Numbered from the stretch's first letter, positions 9,534 to 18,583 are shown. The stretch: 64,000 bases of DNA from Nocardioides palaemonis (GCF_018275325.1 NZ_JAGVQR010000004.1:1-64000); one strand, 5' to 3'. Notes: generated from the sequence alone by a model not told the origin. Program-made: numbers and translations.

Positions 9534-10301
9534 ATGAGGCACCGCTCCCGGCTCCCGACCGCCGTCCCGGCGTGCCTGCTGGCGAGCCTGCTCCTCGCCA
9601 CCGGGTGCTCCGGCGGATCCACGGACGACGCCGACGCCTCCGGTGCGACGAGCGCGTCCTCGACCTCGCCCGCTGAGACGCCCACCGAGGCGCCCACCGA
9701 CGACGAGGACGGCGGCGCCGAGGCCGCGGCCCTCACGACGATCCCCGACGACTTCCCGCTCGCGGCAGGCATGGGCGCGCCCACCGACGACATCCCGACC
9801 GCCCGCAGCGGGGCCGGGCTGCGCGACCTGGAGCTCTGCGGCACCGCGCCGCTGCGCGGGCTGAGCACGCGCGACCGGATGGTCGTCGACAACAGCGGCG
9901 GCGAGGCGGCCGACACCCGCGAGCTCGTCCTGCTCGGCAGCCCCGACGACGCGAGCACCGTGGCGCGCATGTTCACCGACCTCGCCACCGACTGCGAGCA
10001 GCCCGACGTGCGCGACGGCACCCGCACCGAGACCCGCGTGCTCGCGTCGGCCTTCGGGCCGCGACCCGCCACCACGCTGCTGCAGACCTACAGCTTCCGT
10101 GACGAGCCCGGCACCGGCGCCACCGTCGTCCACGTCGTGCCGGTGGGTGCCGCGCTGCTCGTCACCTCGACCTACGGGCAGTGGACGCGCGGCGACGTCG
10201 ACGCGGTGGTGGCCCGCACGGTGCGGCCGCTGCGCCAGACGGTCGCGGCGCTCGATGCCTTCGACGAGCCGGACGACGGCAGCGGCGGGTCGTCCGGATG
10301 A
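9534..10301 (+). CDS. Putative lipoprotein with sensor-like C-terminal domain
   Basis: A 255-residue lipoprotein. The signal peptide ends in LATGC with Cys25 as the lipidation site, followed by a Ser/Thr/Asp/Glu-rich linker (26-65). The globular domain (about 70-245) contains Cys residues near 104 and 158 and ends in strands such as TVVHVVPVGAALLVTSTYG, which resemble the end of the extracellular domain of the preceding sigma-membrane fusion. The two genes are 36 nt apart on the same strand and probably act together at the cell surface. No enzymatic motif is visible. Confidence 0.75.
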   Translation: MRHRSRLPTAVPACLLASLLLATGCSGGSTDDADASGATSASSTSPAETPTEAPTDDEDGGAEAAALTTIPDDFPLAAGMGAPTDDIPTARSGAGLRDLELCGTAPLRGLSTRDRMVVDNSGGEAADTRELVLLGSPDDASTVARMFTDLATDCEQPDVRDGTRTETRVLASAFGPRPATTLLQTYSFRDEPGTGATVVHVVPVGAALLVTSTYGQWTRGDVDAVVARTVRPLRQTVAALDAFDEPDDGSGGSSG

Positions 10302-10334
10302 CGGCCCGATGCGGCACCGGAGCCGCTCCCGACG

Positions 10335-10340
10335 TACGGT
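10335..10340 (+). promoter_or_regulatory. Possible -10 of a short transcript
   Basis: TACGGT lies in the gap after the lipoprotein gene. A transcript from here would run about 300 nt to the hairpin at 10617-10648. No good -35 is seen. Confidence 0.35.
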
Positions 10341-10446
10341 ACGGGCTTGCACGCGTTGTCGGACGCCGCAGGCTCACGGGGTCGAGCAGACCTCCGCAGA
10401 GACCGTCCCACCGACGTGCCAGCACATGAAAACGGGGTTACTCACG

Positions 10447-10656
10447 ATGTCCATACCTTCGACGCTCGCCAGCTCGGCGTGCCCGACCCTCCCCTCGCCG
10501 CGGCGTGCCTCGGCGATCGCCCCGGTCCGCCTGCTCGGCGCCCACGTCGTGTGGCGCCTGCTGTGGGAGGCCCACCCGCCGGCCCGTCCGACGCGTACGG
10601 CCCGTCCGGAACGCCGGACGGCCCCGCAGGAGCACCTGCGGGGCCGTCTGGAGTGA
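10447..10656 (+). CDS. Candidate 69-residue small protein
   Basis: An ATG-initiated open frame whose third codon positions are almost all G or C, unlike the other two frames through the same DNA, which argues that it is translated. The product is basic and Pro/Arg-rich with a short hydrophobic middle (about LLGAHVVWRLLW). It resembles no family I know. It lies between a possible promoter at 10335-10340 and the terminator-like hairpin at 10617-10648, and its last codons run through that hairpin. There is no clear SD. It could instead be the leader of a non-coding RNA. Confidence 0.35.
   Translation: MSIPSTLASSACPTLPSPRRASAIAPVRLLGAHVVWRLLWEAHPPARPTRTARPERRTAPQEHLRGRLE
10617..10648. terminator. 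Strong hairpin, terminator for sucCD and/or the small transcript
   Basis: A perfect 14-bp stem (10617-10630 with 10635-10648) and a 4-nt loop. It is 40 nt beyond the sucD stop and also at the end of the small plus-strand frame, so it may serve both strands. No U-tract follows on either strand, as is common at high GC. Confidence 0.7.
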
Positions 10657-10687
10657 GCTGACGGGGTCGGCTCAGAGGTTCTGCAGC

Positions 10688-11569
10688 CTAGAGCTCGTTC
10701 AGGATGGCCCGCATCAGCGCGGCGGTCTCGGACGGCGTCTTGCCGACCTTGACCCCGGCGGCCTCGAGGGCCTCCTTCTTGGCCTGCGCGGTGCCCGAGG
10801 AGCCCGACACGATGGCGCCGGCGTGGCCCATGGTCTTGCCCTCCGGGGCGGTGAAGCCGGCGACGTAGCCGACGACCGGCTTGGTCACGTGCTCCTTGAT
10901 GTAGGCCGCGGCCCGCTCCTCGGCGTCGCCGCCGATCTCGCCGATCATCACGATCGCCTTGGTCTCCGGGTCGTTCTCGAAGGCCTCGAGGGCGTCGATG
11001 TGGGTGGTGCCGATGATCGGGTCGCCGCCGATGCCGATGGCGGTGGTGAAGCCGAAGTCCTTCAGCTCGTACATCATCTGGTAGGTCAGCGTGCCCGACT
11101 TCGAGACCAGGCCGATCGGGCCCTTGCCCGCGATGGTGTGCGGCGTGATGCCGGCGAGCGACTCCTCCGGCGTGATGATGCCGGGGCAGTTCGGGCCGAT
11201 CATGCGGGTCTTCTTGCCCTCGAGGTAGGCCACGACCTCGGCGGTGTCGAGGACCGGGACGCCCTCGGTGATGACCACGAGCAGCGGGATCTCGGCGTCG
11301 ATCGCCTCGATGCAGGCGTCCTTGGTGAAGGCCGGCGGGACGAAGGCGACGGACACGTCGGCGCCGGTCTCCTTCATGGCCTCCTCGACGGTGCCGAAGA
11401 CGGGGAGCTCCTTGCCGCCGAGCTCGACGGTGGTGCCGGCCTTGCGGGCGTTGACGCCGCCGACGATGTTCGCGCCGGACTCGACCATGAGGGTGGTGTG
11501 CTTGGCACCCATGCCGCCCGTCATGCCCTGGACGATGACCTTGCTGTCCTTGTTGAGGTAGATGCTCAT
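10688..11569 (-). CDS. sucD: Succinyl-CoA ligase alpha subunit
   Basis: A 293-residue alpha subunit that, with SucC, converts succinyl-CoA to succinate with substrate-level phosphorylation in the TCA cycle. The CoA-binding fold starts [14 protein letters not shown]. The PNCPGIITP motif is at 127-134, and the phosphorylated His249 lies in [14 protein letters not shown]. Length matches the family. The ATG at 11569 follows sucC after 17 nt, and AGAGA/GAAGAG purine-rich sequence precedes it. Transcription probably ends at the hairpin 10617-10648. Confidence 0.97.
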   Translation of the reverse strand: MSIYLNKDSKVIVQGMTGGMGAKHTTLMVESGANIVGGVNARKAGTTVELGGKELPVFGTVEEAMKETGADVSVAFVPPAFTKDACIEAIDAEIPLLVVITEGVPVLDTAEVVAYLEGKKTRMIGPNCPGIITPEESLAGITPHTIAGKGPIGLVSKSGTLTYQMMYELKDFGFTTAIGIGGDPIIGTTHIDALEAFENDPETKAIVMIGEIGGDAEERAAAYIKEHVTKPVVGYVAGFTAPEGKTMGHAGAIVSGSSGTAQAKKEALEAAGVKVGKTPSETAALMRAILNEL

Positions 11570-11586
11570 CTCTTCAGTTCTCTCTC

Positions 11587-12756
11587 TCAGGCCTGGTGGG
11601 CGAGCTCGGCGGCCTTGTCGGCCGCGCCGTCCATCGTGTCGACCTGGGTGACCAGCGGGTGGTTGAGCTCGTCGAGGATCGCGCGACCCTGCTCGACGTT
11701 GTTGCCGTCGAGGCGCACGACCAGCGGCTTGGTGGCCTCGTCGCCGAGGATCTCCAGCGCGCCCTTGATGCCGTTGGCGACCTCGTCGCAGGCGGTGATG
11801 CCGCCGAAGACGTTGACGAACACGCTCTTGACCTGCGCGTCGTTGAGGATCACGTCGAGGCCGTCGGCCATCACCTGGGCGTTGGCGCCGCCACCGATGT
11901 CGAGGAAGTTGGCGGGCTTCACGCCGCCGTGCGCCTCACCGGCGTACGCGACGACGTCGAGGGTGCTCATCACGAGGCCCGCGCCGTTGCCGATGATGCC
12001 GACCTGGCCGTCGAGCTTGACGTAGTTGAGGCCCTTGTCCTTGGCCTTCGCCTCGAGCGGGTCGGCCTCCTCGCGGATCTCGAACTGCTCGTGGTCGGGG
12101 TGGCGGACCTCGGAGGCGTTGTCGTCGAGCGACACCTTGCCGTCGAGCGCCTCGAGCTTGTCGCCCTCGAGGCGGGCCAGCGGGTTGACCTCGACGAGGG
12201 TGGCGTCCTCCTCGACGTAGACCTTCCAGAGCTTCTGGACCATCTCGATGGCCTGGTCGCGCAGCTCGGCGGGGAACTTGGCGTCGTCGACGATCTCGGC
12301 GGCCTTCTCCGCGGTGACGCCCTCGATCGCGTCGATCCGGGTCTGGCGCACGGCCTCGGGGTTGGTCTTGGCGACCTCCTCGATCTCCACGCCGCCCTCG
12401 ACCGAGGCGATGCACAGGTGCGAGCGGTTGGAGCGGTCGAGCAGGAAGGAGAAGTAGTACTCCTCCACCGGCGGGGTGGCCGGGGTGACCAGGACGCGGT
12501 TGACGCGCAGGCCCTTGATCTCCATGCCGATGATGTCGTTGGCGTAGGACTCGGCCTCGTCGGCGGTCTTGGCGATCTTCACGCCACCCGCCTTGCCGCG
12601 CCCGCCGGCCTTGACCTGCGCCTTGATGACGGTGACGCCGCCCATCTCCTCCGCGGCGGCACGAGCGGCCTCCGGGGTCTCGGCGACGACGCCGATGGTG
12701 GTTGCGACTCCGTGCTTGGCGAAGAGCTCCTTCGCCTGGAATTCCATCAGGTCCAC
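11587..12756 (-). CDS. sucC: Succinyl-CoA ligase beta subunit
   Basis: A 389-residue ATP-grasp beta subunit that binds nucleotide and partners with Suc[17 protein letters not shown] near the N-terminus and [15 protein letters not shown] near residue 320 are typical. I choose the GTG at 12756 (product begins [12 protein letters not shown]), which gives a length close to the E. coli protein. AAGGA lies 11 nt upstream. The in-frame ATG at 12747 is the alternative. A TAGGGT at 12805-12800 may be the promoter. It is the first gene of sucCD and is divergent from the photolyase gene. Confidence 0.96.
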   Translation of the reverse strand: MDLMEFQAKELFAKHGVATTIGVVAETPEAARAAAEEMGGVTVIKAQVKAGGRGKAGGVKIAKTADEAESYANDIIGMEIKGLRVNRVLVTPATPPVEEYYFSFLLDRSNRSHLCIASVEGGVEIEEVAKTNPEAVRQTRIDAIEGVTAEKAAEIVDDAKFPAELRDQAIEMVQKLWKVYVEEDATLVEVNPLARLEGDKLEALDGKVSLDDNASEVRHPDHEQFEIREEADPLEAKAKDKGLNYVKLDGQVGIIGNGAGLVMSTLDVVAYAGEAHGGVKPANFLDIGGGANAQVMADGLDVILNDAQVKSVFVNVFGGITACDEVANGIKGALEILGDEATKPLVVRLDGNNVEQGRAILDELNHPLVTQVDTMDGAADKAAELAHQA

Positions 12757-12862
12757 GAGGTGACCAGTCCTTTTCGTCTGCGAGCAGGGGTACTTCGGCA
12801 CCCTAGACCTCCCGGCGCGGGCCGCACAGGTCGGGTGAGCGTGGTGGTGGTCACCCCCCGGC

Positions 12863-12868
12863 TACGTT
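12863..12868 (+). promoter_or_regulatory. -10 of leaderless photolyase promoter
   Basis: TACGTT ends 6 nt before the ATG at 12875, and there is no SD sequence in between. Confidence 0.55.
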
Positions 12869-12874
12869 GAACGC

Positions 12875-14197
12875 ATGGCTGAGCACGACTCCTCGGTGAT
12901 GTGGTTCCGCCGCGACCTGCGGGTGCGCGACAACCCGGCGCTGCTCGCGGCGCTCGACGAGGGGCCGGTGACCGGCCTGTTCGTCGTCGACCCGGCGCTG
13001 TGGAAGGGCGCCGGGGCGGCCCGGCGCGCGTGGCTCGCCGCCAACGTCCTCGAGCTGGCCGAGCGGATCCCGCTCTCGCTGAAGTACGGCGACCCGCGCG
13101 AGGTCGTGCCGCGGGTGGCCGCCGGACGGCGGGTCCACGTCGCGGCCGAGACCACGCCGTACGGGCGGCGCCGCGACGACGCCATCGGCGAGGAGGTGGA
13201 GCTGGTCGCCACCGGGTCCCCGTACGCCGTGGGGCCGGGGCGCGTGGTCAACGGCAGCGGCGGCCCCTACCAGGTCTTCACCGCCTTCGCGCGCGCCTGG
13301 CGCGAGCACGGCTGGCCCGAGCCGGCCCACACCCCGCGCTCGCCCGACATGGAGCCGGCCGACTCCCACCAGCGGGCGCTCGACCTGCTGCACACGGCCG
13401 TCGAGGAGGCGCCGTTCGACCTGCCGGGCGCGGGCGAGGAGGCGGCGTGGCGGCGCTGGCGGACCTTCCGCGACGGCGGGCTCGCCGACTACAGCACCGA
13501 GCGGGACCGCCCCGACCACGACGGCACCTCCCGCCTGTCGCCCTACCTCCACCTCGGCGTCCTGCACCCGCGCTCCCTGCTCGCCGACCTCGACCCCTCC
13601 TCGACCTACGCCACCGAGCTGGCCTGGCGCGAGTTCTACGCCGACGTGCTGTGGCACCAGCCGCGCTCGGCGTGGACGGACCTCAAGCCGGCCCTGGAGG
13701 GCATGCGCTACGACGAGCCCGGCGACGCGATCGAGGCGTGGCGCACCGGCACCACCGGCTTCCCCATCGTCGACGCCGGCATGCGCCAGCTGCGCGAGAC
13801 CGGGTGGATGCACAACCGGGTCCGGATGATCACCGCCTCGTTCCTCACCAAGGACCTGCACGTGTGGTGGCCGCTCGGCGCGCGCCACTTCCTCGACCTG
13901 CTGATCGACGGCGACGTCGCGTCGAACAACCACGGCTGGCAGTGGGTCGCCGGGACCGGCACCGACGCCTCGCCCTACTTCCGGGTGTTCAACCCGGTGA
14001 CGCAGGGCATCCGCTTCGACCCGCAGGGCGACTACGTCCGCCGCTGGGTGCCCGAGCTCGACCACCTCCCCGGCAAGGCGGCGCACGAGCCCTGGAAGTC
14101 CGACACGGGCTACGAGCAGGACTACCCGCGGCGGATCGTCGACCACGCGGAGGAGCGCCAGGAGGCGCTGGACCGCTACCAGGCGGCCCGACGCTGA
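12875..14197 (+). CDS. phr: Deoxyribodipyrimidine photolyase (cryptochrome/photolyase family)
   Basis: A 440-residue flavoprotein that repairs UV-induced pyrimidine dimers using light. The N-terminal alpha/beta antenna domain starts VMWFRRDLRVRDNPAL. The C-terminal FAD domain has RLSPYLHLGVLHP, WREFYADVLW, GFPIVDAGMRQL, the MHNRVRMITASFLTKDL stretch and NNHGWQWVAGTGTDASPYF. These fit a class I CPD photolyase. The position after NN, usually Gly in the enterobacterial enzyme, is His here. It is transcribed alone from a leaderless promoter, divergent from sucC. Confidence 0.94.
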   Translation: MAEHDSSVMWFRRDLRVRDNPALLAALDEGPVTGLFVVDPALWKGAGAARRAWLAANVLELAERIPLSLKYGDPREVVPRVAAGRRVHVAAETTPYGRRRDDAIGEEVELVATGSPYAVGPGRVVNGSGGPYQVFTAFARAWREHGWPEPAHTPRSPDMEPADSHQRALDLLHTAVEEAPFDLPGAGEEAAWRRWRTFRDGGLADYSTERDRPDHDGTSRLSPYLHLGVLHPRSLLADLDPSSTYATELAWREFYADVLWHQPRSAWTDLKPALEGMRYDEPGDAIEAWRTGTTGFPIVDAGMRQLRETGWMHNRVRMITASFLTKDLHVWWPLGARHFLDLLIDGDVASNNHGWQWVAGTGTDASPYFRVFNPVTQGIRFDPQGDYVRRWVPELDHLPGKAAHEPWKSDTGYEQDYPRRIVDHAEERQEALDRYQAARR

Positions 14198-14215
14198 CGT
14201 CCGGGTTCCGGACGT
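14197..14215. terminator. Small hairpin after phr
   Basis: ACGTCCGG and CCGGACGT form an 8-bp stem with a 3-nt loop. It starts at the last base of the phr stop codon. No T-run follows. Confidence 0.4.
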
Positions 14216-14248
14216 AATCCACAGTTGCACCACGAATCGGTGCGAGGG

Positions 14249-14279
14249 TTGCGCTTTCCCGTGATCTTTCCGTTACAGT
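14249..14279 (+). promoter_or_regulatory. Possible promoter of the M23 peptidase gene
   Basis: TTGCGC (14249-14254) and TACAGT (14274-14279) are separated by 19 bp in a relatively AT-rich stretch. Transcription would start near 14286, leaving a leader of about 48 nt. Confidence 0.4.
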
Positions 14280-14333
14280 CGTGCGCGGTCTTGCCGACCC
14301 GACCCCCTGACCCGGCAGATTGGTGACTCCTCC

Positions 14334-15170
14334 ATGGGCAACCACCGAGCGGAGCGCGCTCCCAAGCGTCGCGCCACCTCGGCACCGGCTGCACCCGTGA
14401 CCGGAAAGCGACGGGCAGCCACGCCCCAGCGCCGGTCCCCGCTGTCCAGCCTGCCGTCCCTCCCCCTCGTCGCAGGGGTCGCGGTCCTCGCGATCTCCGC
14501 CGGCGGCGCCGTGGCGGCCGGGGGCGCGGGAGCGACCCGCCTGACCGCCTCCGGCTCCTCGATCGACGCCGCGAGCGCCATCGGCGCCTCCGGCACCGCC
14601 CTCGCCCGCCGCGGCGAGGTCGCGAGCCGCGACTACACCCGCGACGCCGACGTCAGCGCCGAGGAGACCGACCCCGAGCTCGTCGCCCTCGCCGAGAAGC
14701 AGCTGGCCGAGCGCGCCGAGAAGCTCGACGAGATGCGCAAGGCGGCGGAGAAGCAGGCGGCGAAGATCAAGGAGAACAAGTGGGTCCTCCCGCTTGCGAG
14801 CTACCAGATCACCGCCACCTTCGGTCAGTACGGCCTCTGGGCCAGCTACCACACCGGCCTCGACTTCAACGGCGACTCCGGTGACCCGATCATGGCGATC
14901 GCCAACGGCACCGTGACCTCCACCGGCTACGACGGGGCGTACGGCAACAAGACGGTCGTCACCCTCGACGACGGCACCGAGATCTGGTTCTGCCACCAGA
15001 CCTCGATCTACGTCTCGGTCGGCGACCGGGTCAACGGCGGCGAGGTCATCGGCACCGTCGGCGCCACCGGCAACGTCACCGGCTCCCACCTCCACCTCGA
15101 GGTCCGCCCCGGCGGCGGGGGTCCGGTCGACCCGTTCCAGGCCTTCGTCGAGCACGGCATCGTCCCCTGA
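14334..15170 (+). CDS. Secreted M23 family metallopeptidase
   Basis: A 278-residue peptidoglycan endopeptidase-like protein. A long basic N-terminus (1-40) precedes a signal/anchor segment (about 43-66). A charged Ala/Glu/Lys helix (about 108-148), likely coiled coil, comes next. The LytM domain (150-278) has the zinc ligands His173 and Asp177 (YHTGLDF), His221 (WFCHQ), and His252/His254 (GSHLHLEV). It probably cleaves cell-wall peptide crosslinks outside the membrane. The ATG start is the first that includes the signal region. It converges on pcrA across the palindrome array. Confidence 0.93.
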   Translation: MGNHRAERAPKRRATSAPAAPVTGKRRAATPQRRSPLSSLPSLPLVAGVAVLAISAGGAVAAGGAGATRLTASGSSIDAASAIGASGTALARRGEVASRDYTRDADVSAEETDPELVALAEKQLAERAEKLDEMRKAAEKQAAKIKENKWVLPLASYQITATFGQYGLWASYHTGLDFNGDSGDPIMAIANGTVTSTGYDGAYGNKTVVTLDDGTEIWFCHQTSIYVSVGDRVNGGEVIGTVGATGNVTGSHLHLEVRPGGGGPVDPFQAFVEHGIVP

Positions 15171-15197
15171 CCTGGCCCTGACCTCCGCTCCCCCGTG

Positions 15198-15731
15198 AGC
15201 GGTGGCCCACCCACACTCTCCGCGCGCGGACTGTGGTTCAGCAACCTCCCACCGGCGCGGCGTACGCCGACACACCCGCCAGCGGTGCCCCACCCACACT
15301 CTCCGCGGGCAGACTGTGGCTCACGCACCGCTCCCGCCCGCGCGGCGTACGCCGACACACCCGCGAGCGGTGCCCCAGCCACACTTTCCGCGCGCGGACT
15401 GTGGCTCAGCCACCTCCCACCGGCGCGGCGTACGCCGACACACCCGCCAGCGGTGGCTCACCCACACTTTCCGCGCGCAGACTGTGGCTCACGCACCGCT
15501 CCCGCCCGCGCGGCGTACGCCGACACACCCGCCAGCGGTGGCTCACCCACACTTTCCGCGCGCAGACTGTGGCTCAGCCACCGCTCCCCCCGCGAGAGCG
15601 GTGAGTGACGAGGATTTCCAGCCGCCCGAATCCTCCTCACGCACCGCCCACCGGCGCGGCGTACGCCACCACACCCGCGAGCGGTGCGTGAGGGGCAGTC
15701 CAGCGCCCCCGAATCCCCCTCACGCACCGCT
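15198..15731. repeat. Tandem array of seven 52-bp palindromes
   Basis: This fills the gap between the convergent M23 and pcrA genes. Seven 52-bp units start at 15198, 15281, 15366, 15449, 15534, 15597 and 15680. Each starts AGCGGTG and ends at or near CACCGCT, with an inner inverted repeat (CCCACA/TGTGG in units 1-5, GTGAGGAGG-type arms in units 6-7). The gaps are 31, 33, 31, 33, 11 and 31 bp. Most gaps hold GGCGCGGCGTACGCC followed by CACACCCGC. No convincing gene is present; open frames here are repetitive translations of the repeats. Confidence 0.9.
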
Positions 15732-15745
15732 CGAGGGGGCCGGCG

Positions 15746-18142
15746 TCAGAGCTTCTCGACCGGCGCGTAGCGCAGCAGCAGGCGCTTGACGCCCTCGGAG
15801 CCGAAGTCGATCGAGGCGACGGACTTCTCGGCCACGCCGTCGACGGCGACGACGGTGCCCATCCCGAAGGAGTCGTGGACGACGCGGTCGCCCGGGGCCA
15901 GGCTCGGGATCTCGCGGGCGGGCTTGGCCTTCGCGGCGGCGTCGGCGCGCATCGCGGCCGAGGTGAAGTTGCGGCGACCGGCGGCGGTCGGGCTGCCCAT
16001 CCGGACCGGGCCGCCCGACGCGTGGTCGGCGCGGCCCCAGCGGGTCTGCTCGGCGGCGGTGCGGCGCCAGTCGACGAGGTCGACCGGCAGCTCGTCGAGG
16101 AAACGGCTCGCCGGGTTGTGGGCCGGGGCGCCCCAGGCGGAGCGGACCAGGGCCCGCGAGACGTAGAGCCGCTGCTCGGCACGGGTGAGGCCGACGTAGG
16201 CGAGGCGGCGCTCCTCCTCGAGCTCGGGCTGGTCGCCGAGGGAGCGCTGGTGCGGGAAGATGCCGTCCTCGAGGCCGGTGAGGAACACGACCGGGAACTC
16301 GAGCCCCTTGGCCGTGTGGAGGGTCATCAGCGTGACCACGCCCGAGTCGTCGCCGTCGGGGGCGTCGGGGATCTGGTCGGCGTCGGCGACCAGCGCGACC
16401 CGCTCCAGGAAGTCGCCCAGGCCGACCGCGATCGTGCCTGCCTCGACGTCGGCGGGGTCGGCGCTCGGCCCGGGCTGCGGGTCCTCGGCGAACTCGCGCG
16501 CGACCGCGACGAGCTCGGCGAGGTTCTCCACCCGGGTGCCGTCCTGCGGGTCGTCGCTGGCCTCGAGCTCGGTGACGTAGCCCGAGCGCTCGAGGACCGA
16601 CTCCAGGATCACGTCGGGCCGCTCGTCGGCCGCGACCATCGACTGGAGCTCCTGGACCATCGCGACGAAGCCCTGGATGTTCTTCAGGCTGCGGGTCGCG
16701 AGTCCGGGGGCCTCCTCGGCCCGGACGAGGGCCTCCCAGAACGTGATGCGGTCGCGGTCGGCCAGGGCGGCGATGCACGCCTCGGCCCGCTCGCCGATGC
16801 CGCGCTTGGGGGTGTTGAGCACCCGGCGCAGCGAGATCTCGTCGGCCGTGTTGACCAGCATCCGCAGGTAGGCCAGCGCGTCGCGGACCTCCTTGCGCTC
16901 GTAGAAGCGGACGCCGCCCACGACCTTGTAGGGCTGGCCGGTGCGGATGAACACCTCCTCGAACACCCGCGACTGGGCGTTGGTCCGGTAGAACACCGCG
17001 ACGTCGGCGGGGCGTACGCCGTGCTCGTCGACGAGCGTGTCGATCTCCTCGCTGACGAAGCGCGCCTCGTCGTGCTCGTCGTCGGAGACGTAGCCGACGA
17101 TCCGCGCGCCGTCGCCGGCCTCGCTCCACAGCCGCTTGGGCTTGCGACTGCGGTTGTTGCCGATCACCGAGTTGGCGGCGGTGAGGATGGTCTGGGTGGA
17201 GCGGTAGTTCTGCTCGAGCAGGATCGTGGTCGCGTCGGGGAAGTCCTGTTCGAAGTCGAGGATGTTGCGGATGTCGGCTCCGCGGAAGGCGTAGATCGAC
17301 TGGTCGGCGTCGCCGACCACCATCAGCTCGCTGGGCGCGACCTGCTCGCCCATCACCTCGGTCTCCGGCTCCTCCATCGAGGCGCCGCACAGCTGCTGGA
17401 TGAGGCTGTACTGGGCGTGGTTGGTGTCCTGGTACTCGTCGACGAGGACGTGGCGGAACCGGCGGCGGTAGTTCTCCCGCACGTCGGGGAACGCCTGGAG
17501 CAGGTGGACCGTGGTCATGATCAGGTCGTCGAAGTCGAGGGCGTTGGCCTCGCGCAGGCGGCGCTGGTAGGCGGCGAACGCCTTGGCGTAGGCCTCCTCG
17601 AAGGAGTTGCGCGCGTCCTTGGCGGCGTCCTCGGCGTCGCGCAGCTCGTTCTTCTGGTCGGAGACCCAGTGGAGGACGGCGTTGGGCTGGTAGCGCTTGG
17701 GGTCGAGCTCGAGGTCGCGCAGGACGAGCGTCATCAGCCGCTTGGAGTCGGCGGCGTCGTAGATCGAGAAGTTGGACTTGAAGCCGAGCCGGTCGATCTC
17801 CTTGCGCAGGATCCGCACGCACGCGGAGTGGAAGGTGGAGACCCACATGATCCGGGCGCGCTTGCCGACGAGGTCCTCGACGCGCTCCTTCATCTCGGCG
17901 GCGGCCTTGTTGGTGAAGGTGATCGCGAGGATCGACCCCGGGTGGGCCTTGCGCTCCTGGATCAGCCACGCGATGCGACGGGTGAGCACGCGGGTCTTGC
18001 CCGAGCCGGCTCCGGCCACGACGAGCAGCGGCGCACCCGAGTGGGTCACGGCGGCGCGCTGGGGGTCGTTGAGGCCGTCGAGGAGGGGGTGGTCGCGGTG
18101 CTCGAAGAGGGCCTGGTCGGCCGGTGCGTCAGTGGGGCTCAT
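15746..18142 (-). CDS. pcrA: UvrD/PcrA family DNA helicase
   Basis: A 798-residue superfamily 1A 3'-5' helicase for DNA repair and replication fork maintenance. The Walker A AGAGSGKT is at residues 43-50. DEYQDTNHAQY (motif II), GDADQSIYAFRGAD (III), the LEQNYRST motif (IV), VTLMTLHTAKGLEFPVVFL (V) and RRLAYVGLTRAEQRLY (VI) follow in order. The C-terminal end carries a Tudor-like domain (GDRVVHDSFGMGTVVAVDG), which in PcrA contacts RNA polymerase. The length is normal. TAGGCT upstream (9 nt before the ATG) could be its -10. Confidence 0.95.
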   Translation of the reverse strand: MSPTDAPADQALFEHRDHPLLDGLNDPQRAAVTHSGAPLLVVAGAGSGKTRVLTRRIAWLIQERKAHPGSILAITFTNKAAAEMKERVEDLVGKRARIMWVSTFHSACVRILRKEIDRLGFKSNFSIYDAADSKRLMTLVLRDLELDPKRYQPNAVLHWVSDQKNELRDAEDAAKDARNSFEEAYAKAFAAYQRRLREANALDFDDLIMTTVHLLQAFPDVRENYRRRFRHVLVDEYQDTNHAQYSLIQQLCGASMEEPETEVMGEQVAPSELMVVGDADQSIYAFRGADIRNILDFEQDFPDATTILLEQNYRSTQTILTAANSVIGNNRSRKPKRLWSEAGDGARIVGYVSDDEHDEARFVSEEIDTLVDEHGVRPADVAVFYRTNAQSRVFEEVFIRTGQPYKVVGGVRFYERKEVRDALAYLRMLVNTADEISLRRVLNTPKRGIGERAEACIAALADRDRITFWEALVRAEEAPGLATRSLKNIQGFVAMVQELQSMVAADERPDVILESVLERSGYVTELEASDDPQDGTRVENLAELVAVAREFAEDPQPGPSADPADVEAGTIAVGLGDFLERVALVADADQIPDAPDGDDSGVVTLMTLHTAKGLEFPVVFLTGLEDGIFPHQRSLGDQPELEEERRLAYVGLTRAEQRLYVSRALVRSAWGAPAHNPASRFLDELPVDLVDWRRTAAEQTRWGRADHASGGPVRMGSPTAAGRRNFTSAAMRADAAAKAKPAREIPSLAPGDRVVHDSFGMGTVVAVDGVAEKSVASIDFGSEGVKRLLLRYAPVEKL

Positions 18143-18222
18143 GTCGCCCCCAGCCTATGCGGCGACGACGACATCCACCGCCTCGCCGGTGGCCCTGTGG
18201 ACCGGGCGGTACGTGGCCTCGC

Positions 18223-18576
18223 TCAGGCGTGCGCGGGCGACCAGAACACCGCGATCGCGATGTTCGCGACGGTCAGCGCGAGGATGCCGTAGTAGAGCCC
18301 CTGCGGGATGCTCGGCTTGCGCAGGTTGGCCATCACCAGGACCAGGATGACCAGGCCGATCGCGAACTTCACGCCGATCTTCGCGTGGTCGGGGCTGCCC
18401 AGCGACTCGAGCACGCCGACGAGCAGCAGTCCGGCGAGGAACGCCGTGCCCGCGCCGTCACGCATCAGCGAGTTGACCACCTTCGGCTCGGTGCGCAGCT
18501 GCACCAGCAGGCCGCCCAGGAGGGCCGCGAAGCCGAGGATGTGGACGAAGAGCAGCACCAGCCGCAGGGTCTCCAT
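18223..18576 (-). CDS. Small four-helix membrane protein
   Basis: A 117-residue protein with four hydrophobic segments (about 4-25, 40-60, 68-85 and 93-113) and no long soluble part. I do not recognise a named family with certainty; the N-terminal METLRLVLLFVHILGFAALLG recalls CopD/SirB-like membrane proteins. The ATG at 18576 has TAGGGT 7 nt upstream, a leaderless arrangement. It lies between the stress protein and pcrA genes on the same strand, but has its own promoter. Confidence 0.75.
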   Translation of the reverse strand: METLRLVLLFVHILGFAALLGGLLVQLRTEPKVVNSLMRDGAGTAFLAGLLLVGVLESLGSPDHAKIGVKFAIGLVILVLVMANLRKPSIPQGLYYGILALTVANIAIAVFWSPAHA

Positions 18577-18583
18577 GGCGGAC

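Noticed and set aside
10347..10661. Leaderless TTG frame of 104 codons
   Set aside because: TACGGT lies 6 nt before a TTG, but this frame has poor third-position bias; the ATG frame at 10447 is more likely if anything is translated.
14216..14333. c-di-AMP (ydaO) riboswitch before the M23 peptidase gene
   Set aside because: Such switches often precede cell-wall hydrolase genes in actinobacteria, but the leader is too short and lacks the conserved blocks.
15198..15731. CRISPR array
   Set aside because: The period of about 83-85 bp is regular, but repeats are long variable palindromes and the gaps are themselves repeated, not unique spacers; no cas genes are present.
15202..15789. Long plus-strand open frames in three phases over the palindrome array
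   Set aside because: They are open only because the repeat has no stops; the translated text is repetitive (RADCGSATSHRRGVRRHT-like) and has no start signal.
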